64,000 nucleotides of DNA from Osedax fenrisi (GCA_964019155.1 OZ025241.1:61399198-61463197), one strand, 5' to 3'; numbered from the stretch's first letter, positions 26,325 through 42,200 are shown. A program made the numbers and translations. The notes: generated from the letters alone by a model not told the origin.

Positions 26325-26535
26325 CTTAAATACTATTTAGAAGAATCGTATTGTGTGTAAACATGATCGGCTCTCGGTGAAACCTGTAAAATGTAACACG
26401 AGAACGGCTTCGAAGGGACATTAGAGCCATATATGGTTATAATGTAAACTTCATCTAAGTTCCTGGATGGGACGAAAGGCTCCACCGAAATAAAAATAAC
26501 AATAACATCATTGTGATTAATACAGTATAAATATA
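26325..26535 (+). mobile_element. tRNA-derived SINE, copy 3, head missing
   Basis: Forward copy of the SINE body (GGCTTCGAAGGGACATTAGA, CTAAGTTCCTGGATGGGA) ending in AAATAAAAATAACAATAAC. The tRNA-like head is absent, consistent with 5' truncation on insertion. The short minus-strand frame across it is not a gene. Confidence 0.75.
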
Positions 26536-27480
26536 TGTATAATGTTGTCATGTTTAGGTTGACTATTATTAGTAATCATTTATTATTTATAAAAATATTA
26601 GAACATTATTTCAAATATGTTACAATTAAATAAACTAATATAATATTGTAGCCAGATATATTAACGTCTACGAAATATAAATTTTGTACACATTGTTAAT
26701 TATTCATATATAGATAAAGAGTAATTGGTTAGATGATAATACTTTAAGTAAGTATACTTAATATATACTTTATATTACATTATTTAATCTAATTAATTAA
26801 TCTATTGATAATTTATATTCTAAATGCAATTTTTATAATATCATTATAATGTTACAATATATTGTTATTATATTTTATTATTATAGGCTACAGTTATCGA
26901 ACACATACGGTTTTATTTATTATCACAATGTGTACATTTAATTTAATGTAGTACAATAATAATGAATATATTTCGATATATAAGTATATCGATATATATA
27001 TATATATATATATGATTCGATAGTAAACAAATATCTATGAGTTGTATACAAATGAACATGAGTATTTTGATTATCTTGTACGGCTATCACGTACCGATTA
27101 TTACCATACACACTGATAATAGAAGTATCGTATACATTGATAAAAGAAGCAGTGTATACACTGATAATAGAAGTATCATGAAACGATACGGATAACAAAA
27201 GTATGTCGTCGTAATATAATGCATACATAACGATAATATTGTGTGTGTGTGTGTGTGTGTGATTCGTGTACGCAATCCGTGGAGAGAGTATTCCAAACAA
27301 CAGTGGAATAGTTGTTCATACATTATGAACACCTTAACACATATATATATTTAATAATTCGGTTATATATATCTAGAGTATATAAAATACATTCAATAGA
27401 GTATACTATCTATACTCTATATATATGAAAAATAATTATGATAAGGTTATATAATATATTTTTATAGACAATACAAATAT

Positions 27481-27518
<38 letters not shown>

Positions 27519-28070
27519 TATAGTATAGTTGAACTTAGTAATACTTTGGTAATGAAATGTACATATTACTACATGTAGCGTACACTCATGTGATATTAGC
27601 AGTATATCATTATCAGGTATGTATGTGTGTTGATGTGTGTGTGTGTGTGCGCAATGATAAAGGCTGGATCGCATACGTGGCACAATAATCACTGATTACG
27701 TTATATTAATACACTGATGGAGGATGAGGAGGAAACCGACCCAGTCAACCGATGTGTCGATGTAACGTGCTTAACACGTATACTTTGTCATGAGTTGAAC
27801 ACTTCATTAAAAATGCTTTTATTTCATAATTTATAAATATATTATGATTAATTAAGTCATAAATATATTATATATTCTATAACTATTCTAAAATCGTGCA
27901 TTAATTGAGAGTTAAGAGCATTTTAAGATGAAGTGTTAAACTAAAGGTGTTAAGGTGATTAAACAAGTTACTAAAACACCTCGGTTTTACTCGGGAGGAT
28001 GACTAGGATGTAGAGAAGGTGTTAAATGATGATGGTGATGTTGTGGATGATGATATAGGCTGGTAAGGTG
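26536..28070. other. Gene-free AT-rich stretch with short tandem repeats
   Basis: Contains ACACTGATAATAGAAGTATC-type repeats (about 27100-27210), (GT)n runs at 27240 and 27625, and (AT)n at 27490. No coding support; the histidine/threonine-rich frames here come from the microsatellites. Confidence 0.7.
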
Positions 28071-28074
28071 ATCT

Positions 28075-28200
28075 GTGGCGTCACGTGATGCTCGGGTGTC
28101 ACGTGATGATGATGACATGTCACGTGATGCTCGGGTGTCACGTGATGATGATGACATGCCACGTGCGTTACCCGGGGTGTCACGTGAGTTACTGTACGTT
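28075..28200. repeat. Tandem array of CACGTG-bearing 39-bp units
   Basis: About 2.3 units built from TCACGTGATGCTCGGGTG and TCACGTGATGATGATGACAT, so six CACGTG E-boxes occur within about 110 bp. Five more CACGTG sites lie at 29038-29190. CACGTG is the core bound by bHLH factors such as USF and Myc/Max. No adjacent gene is visible. Confidence 0.75.
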
Positions 28201-28692
28201 ACATTTGGTACACAGAAGTGACGCGCTCTTAACACGCGATGACTTGCTAGTACTTTCTGTGGAGTGGACCGTCTTCATCAATTCTTGGAATCCCCTCACC
28301 TATGTGGGGTTAGTGGGGTTAGTGAGGGGTAGTGGGGGTAGTGGGGGTTAGTAGGGGAAGAAGATGTTTAGGCTAAAACTAGCATGCGCATGCGCGTACT
28401 TTTTGTTTATCATTAATTATAGAACATATCTCAGAAAATAATAAATTTGGAGAGGATAATCTATGCAAAATTTCTTCAATAAATTGAAAATATTGTCAAC
28501 AAATACATTAAATTATAAATAATATATTGTTGGTAAATGTTTTTTAATATTAATTATATTGATAATATAATCAGATAATATCACATACTATATAATAATC
28601 AATTAATAGATACATTTCCAACTTTATTATAATATAATATATAGTATTATACTATCTTTTAAAAAATAGCTACCAAGTTAGTATAATATAAC

Positions 28693-28696
<4 letters not shown>

Positions 28697-28757
<61 letters not shown>

Positions 28758-28775
28758 TTATATATATATATATTT
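28697..28775. repeat. (AT)n array
   Basis: Almost pure TATATA with single C and T interruptions. Confidence 0.95.
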
Positions 28776-28961
28776 ATATGTTTCTAATAAATGAATAAAT
28801 AAACTGTACATATTGTACAAATACATTTATTTATTAATTTAACCCTTTAATTATTAAAGTTTAATATATCAAATAAATAATAATTAAAAATATAATTATA
28901 TTTCTCCACAACTTCAATAGAGCATCTATCTTATGTTACCCGTATAGTTAATATTGATAAC

Positions 28962-29040
28962 ACACACACTTACACACACACTCACACTCACACTAACACA
29001 CACACTCACATACTCAAACTCACACCCACACTCACACCAC
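28962..29040. repeat. (CA)n/(CACACT)n microsatellite
   Basis: CA-rich run with CACACT and CACACC variants, ending at a CACGTG site. Confidence 0.9.
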
Positions 29041-29279
29041 GTGATATTATGAATCACGTGACTAGGCGGATAATAACCACGTGCCAGTTACACTTCGCCG
29101 AACAGTCCACGTGACCGCACTTCCATTGTTTGCGAACAATAAGGGAAGTGTCGGTTACCCTTTCTCCCCTTTTCGTCTGACCCGCCACGTGAATACCTAT
29201 AGGGGTGGTATATGGTGGTATACGCTAATAGGTATCAAGGATATGTCCTTGTATTATTGTTTAGATGCTTAGGTTATTA

Positions 29280-29430
29280 CAAGTCTACGTTTTATTAATT
29301 TAGATATTTTTAACATAGTTATAAATATTAATATACATTAATAATTGATTATTATAATAGTATTATAGTAAAGTACTTTACATATATAATTATTTATGAT
29401 TACACTTTAATGTAATATATGAATTTATTC

Positions 29431-29492
<62 letters not shown>

Positions 29493-29998
29493 ATGACTAT
29501 AGTCACATATATTTTCTAAATATATTTAGTTATTTATATTCTCGAACTTGATACATTTAATATTGCACACAAACTAAAGAATAAGCTTACGGTTGTATGC
29601 AATTTCATATAAATATGATTATATTTTAATATACGTATAATATTAATAATTTAATATATGTATAATAATTATAATATATTATACTTATTATACTATATAA
29701 AGTATACTATAGTATACTTAGATATACGCATATATGCACAATATGCATAGTATACTATGTATAAGTATATCTATAGACTACTAAAGATATATGATCAATG
29801 GTTGATAATATATGATAAACTAATAATAAACGCATAATGAAAGACATATTGACATATGCCTTATTCGTGCGGCACACTTTATTATATCGTTAAAATAATG
29901 TATGACCAGGTTTGACATTTTTATAAAATAACTGAACCGAAAATAATCAAATTTAATGTCGGTTAGATATTATTTTATATATAATATGTGATATATAT

Positions 29999-30036
<38 letters not shown>

Positions 30037-30316
30037 ATATAATATACGATATACGACTATAATACATTTCAATAAGCTAAGTAAAAGAAACGAATGTTAT
30101 ATAGTATTTAGACTCGTATATGGATACATAAATAAAAACATTATATATATATATATATATATTCTATAGTATAACATACAATCGCTGTTGAGATTAAGAA
30201 AATTATGTTTATATAACAACATAATTCAGTTCGGTAAAATCATGTTAATATTAATATATGCAAATAATGACTTTATAATTTATACATATTTTTAATATAT
30301 TATATTATATATTATA

Positions 30317-30354
<38 letters not shown>

Positions 30355-31267
30355 TATACTATAATAATGTCGAATTAAATACTCTGTCCTACCATGAGTA
30401 GTTCTTCTATCTTCAACAGCAGAAGTCAGCACTGAGAACATCGTCTGCTGCATGGAGTTAGTGCTTCTTCTAGCCTGATTAAATAGAGTGTATAGTGAAG
30501 TGTGTGTGTGTTGTAGGGTACTACCTACTCCGAGTTAATGATGTATGTACTATAGTAATCGTAACACTATAATGTAATAGACCAGCGATAGACCAGAAAA
30601 GTACATCAACGAACCTTAACTCTATGGCCTTTTGAGATTTAAAACAACTATACATTATAATTTATAACTTATATTTATTATTTCATACGAACTGTTATAT
30701 CTCAATAAACAATATTTATTTATTTATTTATTTAATATATAGTGTACAATACACTGTGCACTATATATATATATACCACTATAGTATACTATATATAGTG
30801 TAGAGTGGTTATCACGTGATAAAGAGCGTCTTATAAGTGGTATGTCGATAATATATCAACTATGCGTAATGCATTAACCATATAGGGTAGTTATATACCC
30901 TATGGGGGTACTTATAAGTATACTATAGTATAGTAACCCTATCAGGTTTGTATATTAAACATATATATCCTATAGGATACTAAGCTGATATATGATTTAT
31001 ATAATCAATATATGATTGTTAGCTTTGCCATTCTTATCAATATATTATACTAACAATAATTGTAATTTTATTCTGCTCGTTTGTTCAACATTCCATATAT
31101 AGAGTTTTATATTATTGTATTTACTTTCGGTGTGTGTAAATCACAACTTATTTATATTTCTTTTTATTCTATATATATTTCATTATTATTTATTGTTATA
31201 ACAATTTTGTATAAATATGTTATGGGTATCCTACCCATCGTTTTGAATCTATTCGACAAAGTTAAAC

Positions 31268-31317
<50 letters not shown>

Positions 31318-31915
31318 CTATTAGATATATACAATTATAAATTATATATTAATGTTATCTATTAGAAGAATATAATTTTTAAGGATATGTGCTGGTTTCA
31401 AAATTAATGAAATTATAATTTTTTGTATTATGATTGAATTTGATTATTTAATATATTATTTATTAGATGTGACATTTTTGAAAGTAATTATTGTATATAA
31501 GTGTTAAAAAAGGATTTTAAAATAGGTACTTTATAAAAATATTGAGAAAATATATTTAATAATTTTATATATATTATAATCAATAACTTATAAATAATTA
31601 AAAATAATTTTAAAAACTAAGTTGATTTTTTCTAATTCAATATATTATTAAGAAAATAACTCGTAATTATATAGATCCATTACAATAAAATACAAATCAA
31701 ATTTACAAAAATTCAAATAAATGCATTTATTTGAATTTGGGATCCTTTTTTACCTTGTTTATAAACATAAACAATACAATTACATAGGAGTAACGAAATT
31801 TCGAGATTTTTTTTATAAATATTATTTTTTTTAAATCTTCAGCGCGTCACTAATATTGAACCAACATAGACTTGTATTAATACTACATTAGTAGATATTA
31901 AAATAGTTTCATGAT
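29280..31915. other. Gene-free AT-rich stretch
   Basis: Multiple (AT)n arrays (about 29440, 30005, 30320, 31275) and palindromic TATACTATAGTATA clusters. A less AT-rich spot near 30400-30500 holds no frame that I recognise. A 20-bp palindrome CAAATAAATGCATTTATTTG lies near 31713, without a duplication. Confidence 0.7.
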
Positions 31916-31918
31916 CAT

Positions 31919-32045
31919 CATTTCCTATAAAAGTATATGTAATTTATATATGACGCCCATAACCACCACGTGATATTATAGTCAATAAACCATTTTAAAA
32001 TAATAATAAAATAATATATATATATATATATATATTTATAATAGT
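31919..32045 (+). mobile_element. 5'-truncated LINE 3' end, copy 1
   Basis: About 125 bp nearly identical to 33403-33530. It shares ATGACGCCCATAACCACCAC, CACGTGAT and AGTCAATAAA with the 3' region of the LINE at 52020 (opposite orientation). It ends in an AATAATAAAATAAT/(AT)n tail. Confidence 0.75.
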
Positions 32046-32199
32046 TTAAATCTGTATCTGTTTCATCTTTTAAAAATAAAATAAACAAAATCTGTTTCGA
32101 CAAAATACTTTTTTTAACAGAAATTTATAATTTGATATTGATTTATGTTTCATTTTATATCTAGATTATTGCATTATCTCTTCTGGTTTTTTTTAATGT

Positions 32200-32890
32200 G
32201 TTTTTGTTATAGAAAATTTAGGTTTTTATATATATATTTCAAATATATTATAATATAAAATTAATAATTCATTATTATTACAGATAAAGTGGGAAGTATT
32301 ATTTTATTTTTGTTTGTTCTATATTATATTTTGTTATACATTTATTTTTGTTATAGAAAATTCGGATTTTTTATATCTATATTTCAAATATACTATAATA
32401 TAAAATTAATAATTAATTATTATTACAGATAAAGTGTGAAGTATTATTTTACTTTTGTTTGTTCGGTATTATATGTTTGTTTTATATATATTTTGTAAAT
32501 ATGTTTCAAATGTATTATATTACTAAAATACAATATTAATAATTTTCTATTATTTCAGATTATAGTGATAAGTATTATATTATTTTGTTTCGTAATATTA
32601 TTGGTATGTTTTGTTATTAACTGTTTTTGTATAGGTATATTGGTTTATTTTATTTGTAACTTGTTCTGTTTTTATATATATATATATGTTTCAAATTTAT
32701 TATACAATTAAAATATAAATATAAATTAATAAAGTACCTACTATTATTACAGATTTTGGTAAGTATTACATTATTTGTTTGTTTCATTCTAGTATTGGTT
32801 TATTTGATTTTTAATATGTTCTGTTTATAATATATTTAAAATTTAACATTTAAATATTAAATTATATAACTAATAATTTATTACTAAAAC
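32200..32890. repeat. Tandem repeat of about 110-150 bp with splice-site-like cores
   Basis: Four to five diverged units, each with AATTATTATTACAG-type sequence, then GATAAAGTGGGAAG or GATTTTGGTAAG, then a T-rich TTTTGTTTGTTC tract. Each unit thus resembles an intron acceptor followed at once by a donor. Followed at 32892 by a short open frame (VQDEEFYKVKVEIEYF, plus strand) of unknown meaning. Confidence 0.6.
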
Positions 32891-33402
32891 AGGGTACAAG
32901 ATGAAGAATTCTATAAAGTTAAAGTAGAAATTGAATATTTCGATGCCTCTTACAAAATAATGTATTTTATTTCTATTTTCGATTATTTTTACGCTATCTT
33001 TTATTTCTATTTTGATCATTTTTCGTTTATTTTTACTATATGATTTATTTCTACTTTCGATTGTTTTTCGTTTATTTTTACGGCAACTGTAAAACGTTTT
33101 AATTTCCTTAATTTTTTAATTTCGTATTATTCTTTATTTATTTCTATAACGTATGTTATCGTTAGCAAATATTTATACTTTATACTTTCGATTATATTTT
33201 CGGCTATGTATTTGCTTAAATAAATAAATTATCAATCAATCATATAAGTTATAGCTATAGAATATGCAATATCATGGTATGATCTGGAAAATAAAAGTAC
33301 TATTAACTTTATCGCTTATAGCCCTAGTCATGAATATGTTATTGTTGTTGTAATAATGTGTTTTTGTTTTAAACATTACTGTTATTCATATGTTATATAA
33401 TG

Positions 33403-33530
33403 CATTTCCTATAAAAGTATATATAATTTATATATGACGCCCATAACCACCACGTGATATTATAGTCAATAAACCATTTTAAAATAATAATAAAATAATA
33501 TATATATATATATATAATAGTTTAATGTTA
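33403..33530 (+). mobile_element. 5'-truncated LINE 3' end, copy 2
   Basis: Near-identical to 31919-32045 over about 115 bp, then an (AT)n tail. The upstream flanks of the two copies differ, which fits two independent truncated retrotransposition events. Confidence 0.75.
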
Positions 33531-33681
33531 ATGATAATTTTAATATCACATAATATACATATATACATATATAATAATATATTACGTATAAGTATATACT
33601 GCACTCGTTATACATAACCATACGCCTATATAACAACGTACATAACAAGCTATACGGGCCCCCCGTGTGTATACCGCTCTG

Positions 33682-33945
33682 CTAAAGTAGCCTAACCCCC
33701 AGGGGTGTAGCGGGTGACAATATGGACGACTTGATGCTGTAGGTAGAGATGAAGTTAGTGCTGCTCGAGTTCAGGTGAGACACGTGTAGCGGATGCATCA
33801 TCAGGTCGAGCTTGTTGCGCATCACGAATATAGGTTTGCCGCACTGAAGGGTGGGTAGGGTAGAGTAGGATAGGGTAGGGTAGGTATACGTAGTAACGTA
33901 TTACAATACATGTTACGTATGTTATATGTATACATATATACTATT

Positions 33946-33983
<38 letters not shown>

Positions 33984-36234
33984 TATAGTATATGTTTAGT
34001 CGAATTGCATGCGATTTAATGTAAAGTTACACGACTAACGTGTAATCGACCACTATAAAATGAATAGGTAATATAAAACATATAAAATGTATAGGACGTA
34101 TACAAATAGAATATAAATAATAATTTAAATAACATAATGATACTACTACTTTGAATACGCCTATCATACGTCATAGTTACACCACTACGCGTATACAGGT
34201 ATAATGTAACACGTTATGTTATATGTTTTGTAACAAGTCATGTTACGCAACATGTCATAATTCATATTAAGGTGGTATCCCACTACAAATATTTCCGGAA
34301 AAACTTGCCGGAAATATTGTAACTTTAAAACTATTTTCTATCAAGTTGTGATGGGATACCCCCTATAAATTTATTATATTTCAGGCAAGTTGCCGGAAAT
34401 ATTTGTAGTGGGGTATGGGGTATCCTACTACAATTGTAGTTAGCTTGATAGAAAATCGTTTTAAAGTTACAATATTTCCATCAAGTTGCCGGAAATACTT
34501 GTAGTGGGATACCCCCTTTACGAGTCACGTTACACACAACGCGGGCGCCTGCGCAGGAAATACGTCACGCGACGATACGCACCAATAGGAAACCGTCACC
34601 GCGTATACCTGAGAATCCGAAGCCAGGATCTGTTCTCGAATGTTCTTCACGAATTTGAAGCTGGAATCATCCGTGGCGTCGTACACGAGCAGGTAGGCCG
34701 AGGCGGAACGTAACCCGTAACCTATTGCGTAATAGGCGGTGATTACGTAATCGTGAGAGTTACGTAATAATCGCGCATGCGTACATTCGTAATAAGAGCT
34801 ATGATGTTACTACTTTGTAAACTAGATTTATAATTATATTTGGGCACGCATATTTTATATGAATTAAACATAAACAAAATTGAGCCAATATGTTCAGTTA
34901 TTTTGGATGCGCCAGATCCTATAGGAACTCATTATAAACTTCTATAAAAGTTAATAATTAGTTGATAAGAAATCTAAGCCTAATACTATAGTCTATATAT
35001 ATAATATATTGTCTATATATATTGTCTATATATATATATACACGGTATATACCTTATAAGGTCGTTATATAGTGGTTATAACGACTATAGCTGTTAAGGT
35101 CATTTAATTATAACCTATAGGTTATAGCTTTAGCATACATGTGTGTGTAGTGCATACGTATGATACGTTAATGTGTAGGAAATAGTTTGAAAACCTCTAA
35201 ATTCCGACCATTCGCAAAGAGTTGAATTCGGGAAATAACTTATAGGAGGACAGTCTAAGATTCGAACCTAAAGGTATTATGTAATACTTGCTGTTATTAT
35301 TATATATATTATTAATTATATATAAAATATCATTATAAATTACCAATAGTCTACACATATAAAAGAAAGTCTATTTAAATATTTATTTATATATAGGCGT
35401 TCTATGTTTAAGAAAACGGCTCGACGGATTTACAAAATTTAAATTGCTACTAATTCTCCAGGACAATAGTATTGTGGTTGTTCGGATGAATTTTTTTATT
35501 TCCACCTCTACACCGATCATAATTACGTAAAACTGTCCTTTTAGAGCTATTTTCGACATATTTCCCTCTAACGGTAAATATTTTGATTTTATAAGAAAAT
35601 GTTTAATGTTGAAATGTATGCGAATGTGAGGTGTTTCGTAAACATATAATTATATTCACTTTACCATAATTAATGCATTCGTAAATGTCAATAAACGGTG
35701 ATAACGTTTACGTTTTCGCTATATTTAACGAAGACATTTTAAATTTTTCAATAAACAATTAATTTAAGTGCTTTATTATAAATAAATAAATTGTTTTCTA
35801 TAATTAAATCTTTGTTTATATCTAAGTTACTAACGATCCCACGGGTACAACACGTATAATACCCGGGCAACGCCGGGCCGTAGCCAGCTAGTATATTATA
35901 AAATAAAGTATAATATTAATAATGGTGTATATAAAATGTATGAAATCATAAATGTGAATAGAGCTGCGCAGTTCATTGGGGTGGGGGTGGTTACCTCGTG
36001 TAGGACTTACATTGTAGGTGGCTGTGTTTATATGCATATATTACGATGCCTAAAGCTCGGGACATACGTATGAGGCGGTATATTATACGTATGAGTCGGT
36101 ATATATGAGTGGCTGTATATATGTGGTGGTATGTATATAAGTACTTCTTAACAACTTACATACACTAGTTCATTGATTGAAATATGACACACATACAAAC
36201 CATTGTATTGATATATAGACATTTATATATAACC

Positions 36235-36265
<31 letters not shown>

Positions 36266-39200
36266 GTCCATATTTATTAAGAATTACATCCACATCTCAA
36301 TAATATCCTCATTAATTGCAATTATTTAATTATTACCAATGACTCTTAGTATTTGTAATTCTTTCTAACCGATGTTATCCTTTTAATATTATACATTCTA
36401 TATACATTAACGTAAGATAATTGACCCTAACACGTGACTCGTCAGGATTACATAACAGCAGTATAACAATAAGGTATAGCGGTTGGTTAACGTAGACTTA
36501 ATGTTTCAGAGTTAGTGCATAATACCTAGCCTATGAGTTATAACCCTATAGGGTGGTGATTTTAAATAATAAGAGGAATTAAAACTATCCTCAAAATTGT
36601 ATTGTTATATACAATAAAATTACTAATCAAATAAAGTAGGTACACTTAATAATTACCTATTACTAATTTATATTGCTAATATATAATATATATTATTAGT
36701 ATATTTACCTATATACCACAATAATACATAGTATACACTTGTATAATATTAAATTATACTATATGCAACTATTATACTAACATATGCATGTGAAATATAT
36801 TTCCTTTTATTTAATTAACATTAATATTACTAGTATTAAATAAACCATGAGTTTATATTACCTAATATCACATCATATCTATGGGTTCCTGGCATAATTG
36901 TATTATTAAAAAGTAGAAGATATACGATACACCTCACCACACGAAGACATGCCTAGGACACACGCACGCCAACATACATACACCAACACTCTAACCTCAG
37001 CAACACATTTCCTAACAATTTGTTTGTAGTTATGTTATTAATGTACATTATTGCATTTGTTTTATCTACAATATCTAAACTCGATACAAACTATATATAG
37101 GTACTCTATAAACTATAATATTGTATACAATATATATATATTACAATGAAATAATATAATCATAATACAATGGATACCACTAAACCTGGATATACCCTAT
37201 ACTACACTGGTAATGTAATTATACTATTATATATATATTATATTATATATATATATCACTACAGAGAAACCAAACATATTAATGGTGATATGTTAACTAT
37301 ATTATATGTGTTATGAGATACTATTATTTATTATATATATATATATATATATAGTATATATTATATACTATCATATATAATTAAATATTACTTATAAGTA
37401 TATATTTATAAGTATATTATAAGTATATATAACTATATAATTATATACTTATATAGTATATTGTTATTTTACTTCAATTATACTAATACTAAACAGGCGT
37501 AATCGACTATTCTAATACTATAATATATAACATACTGATAATATACTAATACTATCATTGATATATCAGATAGTATATTATACTTCTACTATTCTAATAC
37601 CAAATATTTTGCGAAGCAATTCCTCGGAAAATCTTTGCTAATACTATAACACATATCCTAAAATATACTATAACTGATTGATACTATAATGATACTATAA
37701 TGATACTAAAGTATATATATATATATATACTGATACTATATTGAAACTATATTGATACTCTACTGATAATATACTGATATTATATTGATACTATACTGAT
37801 ACTATACTGATACTATACTGATACTATATTGATACTATATTGATACTATATTGATACTATACTGATACTATATTGATACTATACTGATACTATACTGATA
37901 CTATACTGATACTATATTGATACTATACTGATACTATACTGATACTATACTGATACTCTACTGATACTATACTGATACTATACTGATACTATAATGATAC
38001 TATACTGATACTATATTGATACTATACTGATACTATACTGATACTATATTGATACTATACTGATACTATACTGATACTATACTGATACTATACTGATACT
38101 ATACTGATAATATACTGATAATATACTGATACTATACTGATACTATACTGATACTATACTGATACTATATTGATACTATACTGATACTATACTGATACTA
38201 TACTGATACTATATTGATACTATACTGATACTATACTGATACTATACTGATACTATACTGATACTATACTGATACTATACTGATACTATACTGATACTAT
38301 AATGATACTATACTGATACTATATTGATAATATACAGATACTATACTGATACTATAATGATAATATACTGATACTATACTGATACTATAATGATACTATA
38401 CTGATACTATATTGATACTATACTGATACTATACTGATACTATACTGATACTATACTGATAATATACTGATACTATACTGATAATATACTGATACTATAT
38501 TGATACTATACCGATACTATACCGATACTATACTGATACTATACTGATACTTTACTGGTACTATACTGGTACTATATTGATACTATACTGATACTATACT
38601 GATACTATACTGATACTATACTGATAATATACTGATACTCTACTGATACTATACTGATACTATACTGATACTATAATGATACTATACTGATACTATATTG
38701 ATACTATACTGATACTATACTGATACTATACTGATACTATACTGATACTATAATGATACTATACTTATACTATACTGATACTATAATGATACTATACTGA
38801 TACTATATTGATACTATACTGATACTATATTGATACTATACTGATACTATACTGATACTATACTGATACTATACTGATACTATACTGATACTATATTGAT
38901 ACTATACTGATACTATACTGATACTATATTGATACTACATTGATACTATATTGATACTATACTGATACTATATTGATACTATACTGATACTATACTGATA
39001 CTATATTGATACTATACTGATACTATACTGATACTATACTGATACTATATTGATACTATACTGATACTATACTGATACTATATTGATACTATACTGATAC
39101 TATACTGATACTATACTGATACTATACTGATACTATACTGATACTATATTGATACTATACTGATACTATACTGATACTATATTGATACTATATTGATACT

Positions 39201-42200
39201 ATATTGATACTATACTGATACTATATTGATACTATACTGATACTATACTGATACTATACTGATACTATACTGATACTATATTGATACCATACTGATACTA
39301 TACTGATACTATATTGATACCATACTGATACTATACTGATACTATACTGATACTATACTGATACTATATTGATACTATATTGATACTATACTGATACTAT
39401 ATTGATACTATACTGATACTATATTGATACTATACTGATACTATACTGATACTATACTGATACTATATTGATACTATACTGATACTATACTGATACTATA
39501 CTGATACTATATTGATACTATACTGATACTATATTGATACTATACTGATACTATATTGATACTATACTGATACTATACTGATACTATACTGATACTATAT
39601 TGATACTATACTGATACTATATTGATACTATACTGATACTATACTGATACTATATTGATACTATACTGATACTATACTGATACTATACTGATACTATATT
39701 GATACTATACTGATACTATACTGATACTATACTGATACTATACTGATACTATACTGATACTATACTGATACTATACTGATACTATAATGATACTATACTG
39801 ATACTATACTGATACTATATTGATACTATACTGATACTATACTGATACTATATTGATACTATATTGATACTATATTGATACTATACTGATACTATATTGA
39901 TACTATACTGATACTATACTGATACTATACTGATACTATACTGATACTATATTGATACCATACTGATACTATACTGATACTATATTGATACCATACTGAT
40001 ACTATACTGATACTATACTGATACTATACTGATACTATATTGATACTATATTGATACTATACTGATACTATACTGATACTATACTGATACTATAATGATA
40101 CTATACTGATACTATACTGATACTATACTGATACTATATTGATACTATACTGATACTATACTGATACTATACTGATACTATACTGATACTATACTGATAC
40201 TATAATGATACTATACTGATACTATATTGATACTATACTGATACTATACTGATACTATAATGATACTATACTGATACTATATTGATACTATACTGATACT
40301 ATACTGATACTATACTGATACTATATTGATACTATACTGATACTATACTGATACTATACTGATAATATACTGATACTCTACTGATACTATACTGATACTA
40401 TACTGATACTATAATGATACTATACTGATACTATATTGATACTATACTGATACTATACTGATACTATACTGATACTATACTGATACTATAATGATACTAT
40501 ACTTATACTATACTGATACTATAATGATACTATACTGATACTATATTGATACTATACTGATACTATATTGATACTATACTGATACTATACTGATACTATA
40601 CTGATACTATACTGATACTATACTGATACTATATTGATACTATACTGATACTATACTGATACTATATTGATACTACATTGATACTATATTGATACTATAC
40701 TGATACTATATTGATACTATACTGATACTATACTGATACTATATTGATACTATACTGATACTATACTGATACTATACTGATACTATATTGATACTATACT
40801 GATACTATACTGATACTATAATGATACTATAATGATACTATACTGATACTATACTGATACTATATTGATACTATATTGATACTATACTGATACTATACTG
40901 ATACTATACTGATACTATACTGATACTATACTTATACTATACTGATACTATACTGATACTATACTGATACTATACTGATACTATACTGATACTATACTGA
41001 TACTATACTGATACTATACTGATACTATACTGATACTATATTGATACTATACTGATACTATACTGATACTATACTGATACTATATTGATACTATACTGAT
41101 ACTATACTGATACTATACTGATACTATATTGATACTATACTGATACTATACTGATACTATACTGATACTATAATGATACTATACTGATACTATATTGATA
41201 CTATACTGATACTATACTGATACTATATTGATACTATACTGATACTATACTGATACTATACTGATACTATACTGATACTATACTGATACTATACTGATAC
41301 TATACTGATACTATACTGATACTATACTGATACTATAATGATACTATACTGATACTATACTGATACTATATTGATACTATACTGATACTATACTGATACT
41401 ATACTGATACTATACTGATACTATACTGATACTATACTGATACTATACTGATACTATACTGATACTATACTGATACTATATTGATACCATACTGATACTA
41501 TACTGATACTATATTGATACCATACTGATACTATACTGATACTATACTGATACTATACTGATACTATATTGATACTATATTGATACTATACTGATACTAT
41601 ACTGATACTATATTGATACTATATTGATACTATATTGATACTATACTGATACTATATTGATACTATATTGATACTATACTGATACTATACTGATACTATA
41701 TTGATACTATATTGATACTATATTGATACTATACTGATACTATATTGATACTATACTGATACTATACTGATACTATACTGATACTATACTGATACTATAT
41801 TGATACCATACTGATACTATACTGATACTATATTGATACCATACTGATACTATACTGATACTATACTGATACTATACTGATACTATAATGATACTATACT
41901 GATACTATACTGATACTATATTGATACTATACTGATACTATACTGATACTATATTGATACTATATTGATACTATATTGATACTATACTGATACTATACTG
42001 ATACTATATTGATACTATACTGATACTATACTGATACTATACTGATACTATACTGATACTATACTGATACTATACTGATACTATATTGATACTATACTGA
42101 TACTCTATTGATACTATAATGATACTATTCTGATACTATATTGATACTATACTGATACTATAATGATATTATAGTATATATATATATTATCCTCATGCGG

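Noticed and set aside
28085..28351. Cys/His/Met-rich plus-strand frame resembling metal-binding repeats
   Set aside because: Encoded by the tandem CACGTGATGATG array and followed by GGGGTTAGTG repeats; no start context or homology.
29096..29135. CACTTCC...GGAAGTG palindrome as a micro-palindrome
   Set aside because: No CAA/TTG termini and no 7-bp duplication.
37731..42166. Array considered as a CRISPR locus
   Set aside because: Units are 11 bp and contiguous with no unique spacers, in a eukaryotic intron.
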